DNA from: Citrus sinensis
Taxonomy: Eukaryota; Streptophyta; Magnoliopsida; Sapindales; Rutaceae
Length of the DNA stretch: 64,000 nt
NCBI RefSeq assembly: GCF_022201045.2
Contig: NC_068564.1
Coordinates: forward strand, 31,587,001-31,651,000
Direction of reading: 5' to 3'
In this document: piece after piece, positions 1 to 12,278 of the stretch
Layout: every line of letters starts with the position of its first letter
Numbering within the stretch: the stretch's first letter is position 1
The notes under the pieces: model-generated
What the model was told of the DNA's origin: nothing
Seen by the model: only the letters and a program-made list of their open reading frames with translations
The model's database searches: none
Position numbers and translations under genes: made by a program

Positions 1-150
1 ATGAGTTACAACTAGCTAGTTTTACAAAAGATAAAGTTTTTCATACATTCAACAACAAAATATTATACAAAAGTCCAACACTACTCTTCAATATGTAAGC
101 TAAAATGCAAGCCCTAACTTGCACTCTAGGGTATTAATTAGTTACGTAAT

Positions 151-1706
151 TCATTTAGTGAAGTAACTCCGGGGGGAGAAGAGACGGCGAGGGGAGAACA
201 TTCCGATGTGCCTCGGCGAAGCAAGGCCATCGATTGCTCGAAAATCAGACATGATGAATCTTTCCCTCTCCTCACTTCTATGATTCCTCAAGGCTCCATT
301 GAAAGTTCCGTACTTCACCAACTTACCAACCCATGATTTTTTCTTAGGAGACTTGTGATCATTGTTCATTTTCTCACTCAAGTAACCTTTAACCGCACTC
401 AAACCTTGCTCCACAACGTCCATTGGCGGCGAAACGAGAGGGTTTCCTTCTAAGGAGAGCTTTTGCAACTTCCTGAGGCACCCGATGGAGTCGGGTAGAG
501 TGGTGATCTTGTTGTAACTCACATCTAATTCGACAAGGGACATGAGGAGGCCAATGGAATAAGGCAGGGTTTCAAGATACTGGAAGTTTTGGCTAATATT
601 GAGCACTTCGAGGTTGATTAGGTTTTCTAAGTCTTCAGGGAGGGACTTGAGGCAATTGAGACGGGCGTCTAAGACGCGTAGAGATGTTAGATGAGTGAGT
701 GATTGTGGGAGTATCACTATCTTGTTGCAGTTGATTGAGAGCGTTTTGAGATTGATTAATTCAAATCCAATTGTGTCTGGTAGCTGCCTCAGCTTGTTGA
801 AATTGGCATTCAGTTCTTCTAATGACCTGAAGAATTTAATAAATTAAAATATTAATGCTATTAATTCAAGTTAATGGTGTATTTGGTCCTAAGTAAGTTC
901 TAGAGTGGAACAAAAGTAACTTATAATTGCAATTGTTTATAGGGCGCTTTGAGAGGGCCAAAGGCTAAATTAAAGCAACCTTCTGTCTCCGCACGTTGAG
1001 GAATATTTGTGAAAGCAGTAATTAAACTTTTGAAATATTCCATATTTAATTGTCCCTACCATTACCTTCCATTATGTTACGAGTCAAAGGTCTCAATAAT
1101 TATCACCAAGGTTGATGTATTTGTCAGTCATTATGTCATGGAGAAATTAAAGAACAATTAACCCTCATATGAACTTATCACATCGTTGTACAAGTTCAAT
1201 GAATAGAACAAATATATATAACTTTATAATTTTCCAGTATTTTAATTCCCATTTTGAGATCAATTGGTCCTCACTATGAAAAGGTTTTCAAAGACTATAT
1301 CTAGTGCTCTTTTCTTTTTCTTTTTTCTTTTTTTCCTTTATGCTAGTAATCATGATACTATTGATTATACGCAAATTCGTAAAATTATATATTAATGTGA
1401 AAGGAAATCATGAAATGACATTAACAAGTTACCTGCAATTCTCAATGGTCTTTGGTAACGATTCGAGAAGATTACCAGAAACATCAAGAACCTTAAGTTT
1501 TGACAAGCAGCCAATGGAATTGGGTAAGCATTTAAGCTGATTAGAGTGCACATCCAACACCACCACATTAAGCAACCTTGCTGTTAAGGACTCCGGAATC
1601 ATCTATCAAGAGTAAACCCAGTAATTGTTTTCGTTAGTAACAAATATTATGATATGAGCTTTCACTTGAGAAAATTGTAATAAGGCATCAATTTTTTTAT
1701 ATATGC

Positions 1707-1779
<73 letters not shown>

Positions 1780-3316
1780 AACTGACACTTGCGTCTCTAA
1801 TTTTTCTCACTTTTGCTACTTAGGTTCTTAATTTTTCTTTTTAATATCTTTGATGTTAAAATAAAACAGAAAAAAAACGTAGGTATTCCTTTTTTAATTA
1901 CAACCCTCTGCTAGCCTAATTGTAATGTATCTACAAAAAAAAATAGGCATGATTTTGTGTGTAAACATTAAAAATTAGGGATCTAGGTGATGGAAATGAG
2001 AAACATTAAAGTCTTAAATGTCATTATCACTCATAAAAATTTGCTTAAATTAGTAATTGATTAAGAAATACCCAAAATATCAGATAATATTATACAAAGA
2101 TAATTAGATAAGGTTTTAATGAACGTTTATTAAGCCGGAAGGAAAAGAAGATAAGCATGAAGTTTGACGGCCACTCGGCCAGCCAATAGAGTCGTTAGTC
2201 CTTGTCACACAAGTCATAAAATACAAATATAATACAGAATAAGAAAGAAATTGAATTTGTGTGAGTAAAGAATTGATGTGTAAACATCGTATTAATTGTG
2301 GTCCTAATCAGAAGAAAATAGATTTAAGTGAAAGTCAAAAACAATAGGAGCACGATCGCGTTTTCTTCTACTTTTATCAACAAAATCTGCACGGCGTAGC
2401 TCTATTTATAGTTGATGTTTCGGCAGTTGACTAAAGTATGTAAGCCGCCGGATACACTAAATCGTAGATTGGTAGTAGTTGCTTTATGATCAAGGAAAAG
2501 AAATTTTAATAACTTCTTTTGTACAACAAAATTGAAAATATTCAAATCAACAGTTTGACAAATTGATTATTAGGAGTAAATGCGTTCAAATTGTCGTGAA
2601 AATTTTATTGAAAAAAAATTATATACTGATAATGACAAATAGTAATATTATTCTTATTAAGAGTTTCGGTATTACTGGAGAATAATATGCTCTACAAATT
2701 TAAACATACCACAAAATAAGTCATAACACGTGACGATAAGTTAAAATATTTTGACTTGAATTAAAACAATTTATTTGGTAAAGAAAAAGATAATAGGTAC
2801 GGTAAGGTTCTATATTTTCCAGAAAAACAAAAAATCCAACTTTTTGGTGCAAAACGAGCCGTCACGATTTCCTTTCATACACACATATGGCAAGAAAGAG
2901 AGAGCCCGTTTGATTTTCTTTCTGTCGTTAAATTTAGAATCTTTGCATGCACAAAACTTTGACATAAAAGTACGAGGAAAGGATCATCAAAAGTTTGATA
3001 TATGAAATGGGTTGATATCAAAATTTAATTTTATTAACAGGAACTTCAATCTATTATGAGCTTTAATTAATAAATATATGTATCTGTATGTATATATTCG
3101 TACCTGAAGATTGTTATTGGAGAGATCAAGCTTGTAAATGGTGCCCAAATTGATAGAAGGGATAGGGAGAGAATCCAAGGACATGCCACTCAAATCAACA
3201 ACCTCGAGGCTCTCAGCTTCCTGTATCGATGTTCGCCGATGATCAGCGGCTTTCCTCCTCATATCCAGCTTGTTCGTTTGGTGATGATGGAATTGTTGCT
3301 GCTGTTCATACATCAT
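151..3316 (-). CDS. PIRL: Plant intracellular Ras-group-related LRR protein (PIRL6/7/8 type)
   Basis: Three coding exons on the minus strand: 3316-3104, 1602-1433 and 826-151, with GT/AG borders and consistent phase, giving 352 aa. That matches the short PIRL members (about 370-380 aa). The start is the MM pair at 3316; an in-frame upstream ATG at 3349 is less likely. The N-terminus is Gln/His-rich (MMYEQQQQF). It is followed by about ten 23-residue leucine-rich repeats of the intracellular SHOC2/Ras-binding type (L..LP..I..L..L..L.VS.N.L) through roughly residue 270. A basic Lys/Ser/Arg C-terminal tail ends in SPRSYFTK. No signal peptide or membrane segment is seen, so a cytosolic scaffold role is inferred; the family is plant-specific and its biochemical role is poorly defined. 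The large intron 1 holds a TA/GA microsatellite. The PIRL family is secure; the paralogue number is not. Confidence 0.9.
1699..1778. repeat. Compound (TA)n(GA)n microsatellite
   Basis: An uninterrupted TA run passes directly into a run of about 24 GA units. It lies inside intron 1 of the PIRL gene, about 100 bp from the splice acceptor of exon 2. It produces spurious low-complexity reading frames. Confidence 0.95.
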
Positions 3317-6105
3317 ATTTCTTCTTGTTTCAAAGAAAATGACGCACACAAACCCTAGAGAGGAGAAAGAGGTGAAAGGGCTTGTTTGTTACGGGGTAAA
3401 TTATCAAAATGAAGTTGTGGGGGGTTAAGCAAATTTATATAATCGTACGATAAATGTTATAAAAGCGATGGCAAGGACGTACGGATGAGAAGAAATGACC
3501 AAAGCGAGAACGTATGAGTGACGTTGTAAGTTTTAGTGAGGGAAGAGAAATCAAAGTACAAGGCCGTATCGTGAGGGGATTGCGTGGCCATGTGATAAAG
3601 TCAACTCTTTCTTTTTTGTTTTTTTTGTTGATAGCCAGTGAATCTCGGTTCGGTTAAAAAAAAATGGTGTCATCATGTAACGTGTAGACTAAATCCAATT
3701 TGATTTTTATTCTATTTGAGTTTTTTTTTATTCTTTTTTGTACGAGAGAAAGGGAACAAAAAATTTTAAAAAAAAAAAAATCAATGAGGGGCTCCAATGT
3801 TTTGAGTTATTTTAGCCGGGTTTTACAATTTACAAAAATCGTCACTCGGTACCCGTTTTATGAACTATCAGTCTCCATCAGTACATATAACAGAATGAAA
3901 TTTCTATTGTTTTCCTATTTACCTAAGGAAAGATCTCTTTTTGGCCGAGTAGACTGGAGCCCTTATTTACTTGAGAAAATAACTCCATTTCCTTTTATAT
4001 TAATACCATTCCCATTTGAATATAGGGATAAAGTATTTTTTACGTTTATCTTACAATCACATGGACCAATATTAATATTCGTCTATAGAAGGTATTCTAA
4101 GCGATGATTTTAGTAAACTATAGACCCGTTTGGGGCAGCTGCGCTGCCACCGCGCAGCTGCTCCCCAGGCCAAAATTTGGTTACTAACTGTTATTTTCAA
4201 AGACTTTAGCAGCATGCTTACATACGAGTGGCTTCGAATTTCAACATGATATAGCCATAAAGACTAAAATAAAATAAAGATCAACTTAACAACTCATGAA
4301 AGACAGCCACAGGTATTGATTTATGAATACTTATTATGCCACTAGCCTAAAATCTCTTTATAGGAATGTTTTATATCGAAAAAAATTTCATATAATCGTA
4401 GAAAATTATAGTCTCAATTTAGGTTAGTTTTTAATAGAAATAAACACGACGCTATAATAAATTAAAATTGTTCTAAATTCCAACTTAAGAAATTTGTCTT
4501 TACATAATAATAATGATTCATATATTGTAAAATATCTATGTTTTTTTACATTAAAAATTTAGGATAGAGAAAATATTCTTCTAATGTTATTTGAGATTAT
4601 GAATTATTCTCTAGAGCTGTTATCAAATCATTGTATAGTTTTATAGAATTTAGATTGAAAGAGAAACATTTAAAAAAATGTAAACATTTAGACTTTTAGG
4701 ATGATTTGCATATTCTTGATGTTAAATACATATATGTACTAGTTTTTTAAAATTATATCTATCTCCTATATTAGTTAGTAATGTCTTGTATATTTTACCT
4801 TTATATTACTTGCATTGAGAATAAATAAATTCAAATGATAATTTTGTAACTATACTTCTATTAAACTATAACTTCCTTATATTGTGTGTAAGGTATGATT
4901 ATAAAAAGATATTAAAGTATTACTGAATTTGTTTGAATTAAAATGTTTCCTTCTTGAAAGTTATAAATAATTTCGGCTTAACCGAATGGCACATAGATTT
5001 ATATTCAGTCTCTTGGCAGTATTAGGCTACTGGTAATCAAATTGTTCTTATCTTAATTCCACTTGATTGTTTAAAATTAACAAAAATAATACAATTTAAA
5101 AATTCGATACATAGTTTAAAGATATGATACGAAGCATAGGTTATAAAAAAAATAGACTTAATTGTGACAAGTATCGTCCAGCTTGCATGGATATTAAATA
5201 ATGTCATATTATTATACAGGTACAGCAACCGCCTTCAAGGTGTGACACTCTGTACCTTTATAATAAAAATCTGCAAATTTAGACTTGTACGGCCAAGCCA
5301 TAAGAATTCGGTACAATTACGGTTGACATTTTATTTATAGTCAATTGATGTATGAAGAATAATTCTAACGCATATGGGATAAGTTTGAAGATAACAACTT
5401 GTTTATGAAAAAATTTACAAAGATTTTGAGATTTTGACTATGACACCGCTCTTTTTGTTTTGTTTTTTGTTTTTTTTTTGTTTTTTTTGTCTTTCTTATA
5501 AAGATTATGATAAAATTGCAAACATATTATATGTCGGAGATGACAAAAATTATGCATTTAGTAGAATATAAATTTATTGTTGATCTTTTAATAATTTTAT
5601 CTCATGCGTGCATCTATAATAATATATAGTTAAGATTTAATTATTTATATATTCTTATCTAGTAATTACCAATCGGTTCTTTTTAAGAAATTAGCACACA
5701 AAATAAATCATGACGTCCGAATCCCATTTAGTAAAGGATGGAGATAATGATATTGTCAATAGCTAGACCAAAATGACCCTAAAACTTGTATGGAAAAAAA
5801 GGGCATAGACCTCCCAAGTGTGTCCGAAGAAACCGTGTTATTTTAAAAATTAACATTAAGACCCTTTTCTATTATGGATTCTCTTTAAATGCAGGGGGAC
5901 AATGACATTATAATCTAACTGGTCCTCTCGTTTCCATCTACATAGGTGAAAAACGATCTAGCTACTCATTGAAGCAAAAAATTGAAAGTTCGGTGTCTTT
6001 TCCAAAAAATCCAACAAAATGATTATGACACGTGGGTTGAATACGGAATAAAGTCCAATAAAATTAAGTCCAATTTCGATACGGAATGGAGAGGTAAATG
6101 GGGTA
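3317..6105. other. Intergenic AT-rich DNA, no gene seen
   Basis: This holds the upstream region of the PIRL gene followed by AT-rich sequence. A 135-codon frame at 3700-4107 (plus) has low-complexity ends, no splice or family signature and no recognisable domain, so I do not call it. A GC-rich palindromic element end lies at 4135-4161. Confidence 0.6.
4135..4161. repeat. Perfect 10-bp inverted repeat, possible MITE end
   Basis: GCAGCTGCGC, a 7-bp spacer, then GCGCAGCTGC, in otherwise AT-rich DNA. The wording is typical of GC-rich subterminal hairpins of plant non-autonomous DNA elements. The opposite end was not located. Confidence 0.45.
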
Positions 6106-6517
6106 CAGAGGGAAGGCAAAGCTTATCTTACATCAACTGTACGTTACAGTTACAAAGTTTTGAATCCTCAGAAAAGTTAATAATTATGAAAAAGTCAATA
6201 AATTTTAAAGTTTTATTTTAAACCCCAAGCTGCACTGCAATTGTACTTCAATTTTTTTTTTTAAGTTTTTCATTTATATTTATAGCAAATTCAGTACCAA
6301 GTTTTTATTCTATTGAATCTCTAACTTGTTTAATCTTATATTTATTGAGTTTTTATTCATTATATTAATGATTTCTTACTTTAATATATCATGATCTTCA
6401 ATGTTGAAGTCTTTTATTAATTGTTTAACTTTATTAAATTTTTTACTCATTTGATCTCCTAACTTTTTAATTTGTTTTATATTTTCTTTATTAAAATTAT
6501 TAATTTCTAACATTTCA

Positions 6518-6863
6518 TTTGCTTTTTCTATATCATTTATAAATAAATTTGGGTTTCCTAATTTATTTAATAAATATAGCGAAATTCAATTTAATTGATT
6601 ATTTTCCCGCATGTCTGAATCATTGATCGGATCAGAGGATTAAAATCTTTCGTAAGAAAATCCTCTTTGTATATAGCTAGAATGTGGTATCGTTTGCTTT
6701 TTCTATTTCATTTATAAATAAATTTGGGTTTCTTAATTTATTTATAAATATAGTGAAATTCAATTTAATTGATTATTTTCCCGCATGTCTGAATTATTGA
6801 TTGGATCAAATGATTAAAATTTTTCATAAGAAAATCCTCTTTGTATATAGTTAGAATGTGGTA
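6518..6863. repeat. 175-bp direct tandem duplication
   Basis: Two adjacent copies (about 6518-6690 and 6693-6863) share a period of 175 bp, measured from the GCTTTTTCTA anchor at 6521 and 6696. They are nearly identical over their length, with scattered substitutions. They sit in an extremely AT-rich stretch (about 6240-7260). Confidence 0.85.
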
Positions 6864-7581
6864 ACTTATTAGTTTATATATTTTGTAAAATTATTAGAGG
6901 TTCTAATGATTTATTCATTGTAACATCTTTCTAGTAATTTATTAGAGTCATAATATATTTATGACATTTAATATCTCTTATAATTCAAGATGCTAAATTT
7001 AGATTATATATATATATATATATATAAGAAAAAAAATCTAGTTTATTCTCAGTAGAGATAAGAAATTATAAATTCATGTGCAAATATATATTCAAAATTT
7101 ATAAACCTTTTATGAATATGATAATTATTTAGATCTTTATAAAAATATAGTAAAAACTTTTAAAAATTTTAAGAATAAATGTAGAAGAGATGGTTAACAA
7201 AATCATTTAGTTATACAAAATTAATGAGGACTTATTTGAAAAAATAAGTAAATATGTGATTCAAAACAATATTTTTTGTAAAAAGCTATTACACCCATAC
7301 CTCGTTTTAGGTTAAAATTATTTTCATCCATTAGATTAAGAAATATCAAAATCTAACCACACATATGCATTGGCTGTTTGTTACATCTAATGTAACATAA
7401 GCTTTGCCCAGAGGGAAGGCAAAGCTGATTTAAGCCCACAACATGTGAGAGTTGAATTAAAGACAAAGTCCAGCTCACGTTGGGAGAATCAATGTGCATG
7501 CCTCGAACCAAACGACAAAATTAGAGAGCGAAAAACCTTTAAAAAAAATTCAACGACGAAGGAGAAGTCGTGAAGGAATAA

Positions 7582-9190
7582 GAGTTTTTTTTAAGACCTC
7601 CCCTAAGATTTGATATAATTATAGTTAGATGGTAAGATTAAAAGTATTCTCACTTATCCCTCTGTCGTTAGTATACATATGCGTATGACATTAATATATG
7701 AGGGCAAAAATGCAAAAGGCTTGTTGAAAATCTAAAAAATTCAAGTAACAAACAAAAAATATTTTGAATCCTACTGGATAATTATATTATCTGATTGCAT
7801 TTAATATTCATTGTGTAAAAGACTTAATTTTCTCTTTCTTAGTACAAAACTCAATTGAAATGCTTTACTCTTACATCAAGAAATCAAACCATTTTCACTC
7901 CACTCCCCTACTCTCAGTTGTTGGAATGAAAGCAAATGAACACAAAGAGCATATAACCCATGAATAAGACAAGCCAGGGTGGTCGAAGAAGGCCACCGAC
8001 TAGTGAGTATCGACGGTGGGCGGGATCTGCCACTGGTATTGAAATTGGTATAAGATTAGTTTCTTTATCAAAGTCTAAAATTTATTGTTTAGCTTTGATT
8101 TTCTTATTTTTGGAGATAGAAATTTCATAAATTGTTGTTGACTGTATTTGATCCGTCTTGTTCATGAGTTGATGGTGGAAAAATTGTTTAAAAAGAGAAT
8201 AGGTTCAGCCATAAGTCAGCATGAGTTGAAAAAAATTGTTATTGATTTTTTTTTATCTATGATTTATACTACACGTAGTGCTAGCTATAAGACATATAAA
8301 CTCAATAATTTGTAATTTTTATGTGAATAGTTATGTAAAATAAAAGTAGTCCTAGTTGTATTTTTTATTTTTCCAACTAAATTTTGCTGAGTTTGATTTG
8401 TTGTTATGAATTTGCAATCTTTTTTATGCACCTATTGCAAAAATTCAGTTTCTATTTTTTTAAGCGATAGAAGCTTGTTGCCTGTGCGACAGACATATAT
8501 CGCATGAATATAATTTCTGTATTTTTGGGTGATAGGAGCATGTCACCCATGCAACAGGCCCTTGTCGCGAGACATGCTCCTGTCGCACAAACGCAATTTG
8601 TGTTTTGAGTTATAATAATAATAATAATCACATTTATAATTCAAAATAGAAATAATAGACACAAATATACATTATTATTAGTATTATTAGTTGTCACTTT
8701 CCTTTCACTTGTTAATGTATGTATATGTTTATGTTGCGCTTTCAATTATAATGTCTGCAAATGTCTTTTTTTTTTTAAGAATTTAATTCTAATGAGATAC
8801 TTTTTGTAATTGCGGTTATTGTTACATGGATATATAGGCTGTTCTTGTTGGCAACATGCTTTCTATTGCATTAGTGAAGCGGGAGCAATACAACTTGAAA
8901 AAATTATGGAAGGATATCAAAGATTTGTGCTTCAATCAGCTAGTTTAATGTTACAAGCATGACAAGCTATTTTGGTCCACAAATTTTGTAATTAGGCCAT
9001 TTTTGTAAAAGTAAGTTAAGGTGTCAAAATTTGGATTGCGCATCTCTTTAGGGTATTTTAGTCATTTTGTAGGTTAAATAACAGTCAACGCGTATGTATA
9101 CTAATGACAAAGGAGGCAAGTGAGAATACATTTAATCTCGCCATCTAACTGTAATTATACCAACCTCGGGGAGTTATTTAAAAATAACCC
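7582..9190. mobile_element. Mutator-like non-autonomous element (long TIRs)
   Basis: The first and last ~108 bp are inverted repeats of each other (about 7582-7690 and 9085-9190, roughly 80% identical by eye). The ends read GAGTTTTTTTTAAGACCTCC and, reversed, GGGTTATTTTTAAATAACTCC. They are flanked by a near-perfect direct repeat: GAAGGAATA at 7572-7580 and GACGGAATA at 9191-9199. Long TIRs plus a 9-10 bp target duplication are the hallmark of Mutator-like elements. No transposase frame was seen inside. The interior holds a GC-rich patch near 7980-8040 and a hairpin at 8531-8584. The element ends 82 bp before the CMO start codon. Confidence 0.7.
8531..8584. repeat. Hairpin inside the Mutator-like element
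   Basis: Arms GATAGGAGCATGTC (8531-8544) and GACATGCTCCTGTC (8571-8584) pair at 13 of 14 positions around a 26-nt loop. A related but degenerate copy of the motif occurs about 70 bp upstream (near 8467-8495). Confidence 0.7.
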
Positions 9191-9272
9191 GACGGAATAA
9201 TAACGAAGGGGTAACAGAGCCTAAGTTTAGTGTCTCTGTAAGACTGTAACCCCCGTCACAAGGGGGGGAAAA

Positions 9273-10888
9273 ATGGCTATGACGATGAGCTCGACGGCGA
9301 TGATCATGAAAATTCCAAATCATAATACCTTCAAAAGCCATCAACTTCTCAACTGTGTAAAGAAGCGGAGCTGCTCTTCATCTTCTTGTTATTCTGAGAA
9401 CTTGGTCGCAGCTCAAAAATTAGTATATGAATTTAACCCACAAATCCCAATAGAAAAAGCACTAACTCCACCAAGCTCATGGTACACTGATCCTTCTTTC
9501 CTTGCCCTTGAACTCCATCGTGTCTTCTACAGAAGCTGGCAGGTCGTTGGTTATACGGATCAACTTAAAGACCCTCAAGATTTTTTCAGTGGAAGGTTCG
9601 ATCAATTTTTTATTATTATCTTGTAAAAATTCTGGTTTCTGTTGGATTTTACTGTGTGGGTTATGTTTGCATTGATTAAAGTTTGTTAGGTTTATTGTAG
9701 GATGTATGGAAATGTTTGACACTTGAATTTACTTACACAATCATTTTGAACATTTTCTTGTTGCGTATTTATTGTATTATCTTTGAAAACCAAACGGGGT
9801 ATTGAAAATTTTGCAGAATTGGAGAAGTAGAGTTTGTGGTTTGCAGAGATGATAATGGGAAGATTCATGCTTTTCATAATGTATGCCGGCATCATGCATC
9901 TATTCTTGCAACTGGAAGTGGGAAAAAGTCTTGGTTCGTTTGCCCTTATCATGTTAGTACCCAAGTTTGTTAGACTTCAATTCTTTTATTTTATGTTGCA
10001 AAGATAAAAAAAGCTCAACTTTTATATTTGTATATGTTTTGTACGATCAACTAAAGATGTAATTTTATTAATTTTATGCAGGGATGGACATATGGGCTGG
10101 ATGGAACACTTCTCAAGGCCACTAGAATAACCGGCATAAAGGATTTTAATGTCAAGGTATGCTCTAATATTTATTCAGACAACAATCTGACAGAGTTTTA
10201 AAATGGATTGAACAATTTGATTGACTTTTTGTGGCCATGGATGATAGGAGTTTGGACTTGTGCCTCTTGAAGTAGCTACTTGGGGACCATTTGTTCTTCT
10301 AAATATGGGAAAAGAAGCTGTACATCAAGAAGAAGTTGATAGTAATGTAGTAGCGAACGAGTGGCTGGGTGGTAGCTCAGAAATACTGAGCATAAATGGT
10401 ATTGATTCCTCCCTAAGCTACCTATGCAGAAGAGAGTACACCATTGAATGCAACTGGAAGGTATGGCTCTGAAATGTGAAACTTAGTTTGTGCTCTGTCC
10501 AACTTAAATCTTTGTTCTTCCATTTGCGGTTATCTCTAACAATAAGCTCAAACTGCCTGGGAATTCATTCTTAATTCTTGTTCTTGCAGGTTTTCTGCGA
10601 CAACTACTTAGATGGCGGTTACCATGTTCCATATGCACATAAAGGCCTTGCATCTGGTCTTCAGCTGGATTCTTACTCAACAACGGTATGCTTCTCTGCT
10701 CATATAAATTTTCCATAGCTTACTGTAATAAATGAAAGAAGCTATTATTGCATGGCTTTGACAGGCACGGGATAACATTCTTAGAACCAATAACGCAGAT
10801 AATTCACATTTCGTGATACTAGAGTAGAATCCAATTATGCTGTAGTATTTAGATTTTGATGACTTTTACTAATTATATTGGACTATAT

Positions 10889-10925
<37 letters not shown>

Positions 10926-11629
10926 GGGACAGTTATATGAAAAGGTTAGCGTCCAAAGATGTGAAAGTGGCTCTACAGAAGGCACAGATGATACCCATCG
11001 CCTTGGATCTAAAGCGTTTTATGCTTTCATATATCCAAACTTCATGATTAATCGGTACTCCCTCGATAATTAGGTCGATTTTGATTTTGTAATAGCTCCC
11101 TGAAGCTAGAGCTGATAATTTGTTTCCCTTTATAATATAACTTGAGCTTTTTGAGTGCTTACAGCTATGGACCTTGGATGGACACCAATCTGGTGATTCC
11201 TCTCGGACCTACAAGATGCGAAGTGGTGTTTGACTACTTTCTCGATGGTTCTTTGATGGTAAGTTTTGTTATTTGACTACGTTGCCATTTTGAAACCAGT
11301 TTATTTAACAAGCTATGATTGTAAGATACATATATCTTTGGCTGCAGGACGACAAAGCTTTTATAGAGCAAAGCCTTAAAGATAGTGAGCAAGTGCAGGT
11401 ACAATAAATTGATGATTTAAGGCATTTTCATTTTGGTTTTATTTTATTTTTTCTTTTCCTTCTAAAAGAAATGTTTGGGGACGGCATGCAGATAGAAGAC
11501 ATTATTCTTTGTGAAGGTGTCCAGAGGGGCCTTGAATCTCCAGCATATTGTAGCGGCAGGTATGCACCCTCTGTCGAACAAGCCATGTACCATTTCCATT
11601 CTCTACTACATTGTAACCTTACGAACTAG
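9273..11629 (+). CDS. CMO: Choline monooxygenase, chloroplastic
   Basis: Nine exons: 9273-9595, 9817-9952, 10082-10156, 10248-10460, 10590-10685, 10933-11054, 11165-11258, 11348-11398 and 11492-11629. All have GT/AG borders and keep frame, giving 415 aa. CMO is the ferredoxin-dependent stromal enzyme that oxidises choline to betaine aldehyde hydrate, the first committed step of glycine betaine synthesis. The Rieske [2Fe-2S] ligands are visible as C131-R-H133 and C150-PY-H153. The mononuclear iron motif NYLDGGYHVPYAH supplies His261 and His266, with Asp257 nearby. The Ser/Lys-rich first ~60 residues look like a plastid transit peptide. The C-terminus (..RYAPSVEQAMYHFHSLL..) matches the family. 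All key residues are present and no break was seen. Exon 6 is preceded by a 35-T tract. A Mutator-like element lies just upstream and could influence expression. Confidence 0.93.
10890..10924 (+). repeat. Poly-T tract of 35 before a splice acceptor
   Basis: An unbroken run of T ends 8 bp before the AG of CMO exon 6, so it forms the polypyrimidine tract of that intron. Length polymorphism is likely. Confidence 0.9.
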
Positions 11630-12278
11630 TTCACATTTTGTTCCAATCCCATAAATTCCAATTAAGATTTTGAAATTCACGATCATGAATCTGAAAGACT
11701 GAAATTGGCTTCTAATATCCAGAAAGTAAAAAACAGAGGCTAGTCATACCATACAGTTTGCTTTGCTGCACCCGTCAAAACTCAAATAGAGAGAATATAT
11801 ATAATACAGACAAGGAAGCACCAAACTGCCTAACACATCATCAAGAAAGATGAGCTGCACACAAGTTCCAAAAACGTAATATCTGACATCGTAGCTGTGC
11901 AAAATATAGCTTGTGTATTGTTAAGCCAGTTAATTGGAAAACATCTCTATGAACATAGATCTCTCCTTCAACTATCCTTGTTAGTCAAAAAGCGAATTTT
12001 CCTATTCATATTGAATTCATATGTATCTTCAAATCTGTGGATTTTTTTTTTTTTTTATCCTGTCAACCAAAAAAGGACAGCACATTCTACAAAAGCCTGA
12101 AATATTGACAAACCAAGTGATCCAGATGAATCCGGGCACCTTCCCATTGGTTAACCTGCAGGGCAGACAATTGCATATGAATCTAAGATTTAGTATAATT
12201 AAAATTTATCACAGCATAACAGGTATTATAAAGGAGGAAGAGGGAATGGAATTCAAAGTGAAGGGGATTCTTACTTTC
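11630..12278. other. Convergent 3' intergenic region
   Basis: 649 bp separate the stop codons of CMO (plus) and the Ca2+-ATPase (minus). It should hold both 3' UTRs and polyadenylation signals. Short frames here (for example 11897-12100) are AT-rich and lack family features. Confidence 0.6.

Noticed and set aside
1606..1788. Frame of repeated Ser-Leu/Ile-Tyr
   Set aside because: Translation of the TA/GA microsatellite in the PIRL intron.
3700..4107. 135-codon plus-strand frame
   Set aside because: Low-complexity Phe/Lys-rich start, no domain, no splice or promoter support; its end runs into a palindromic element.
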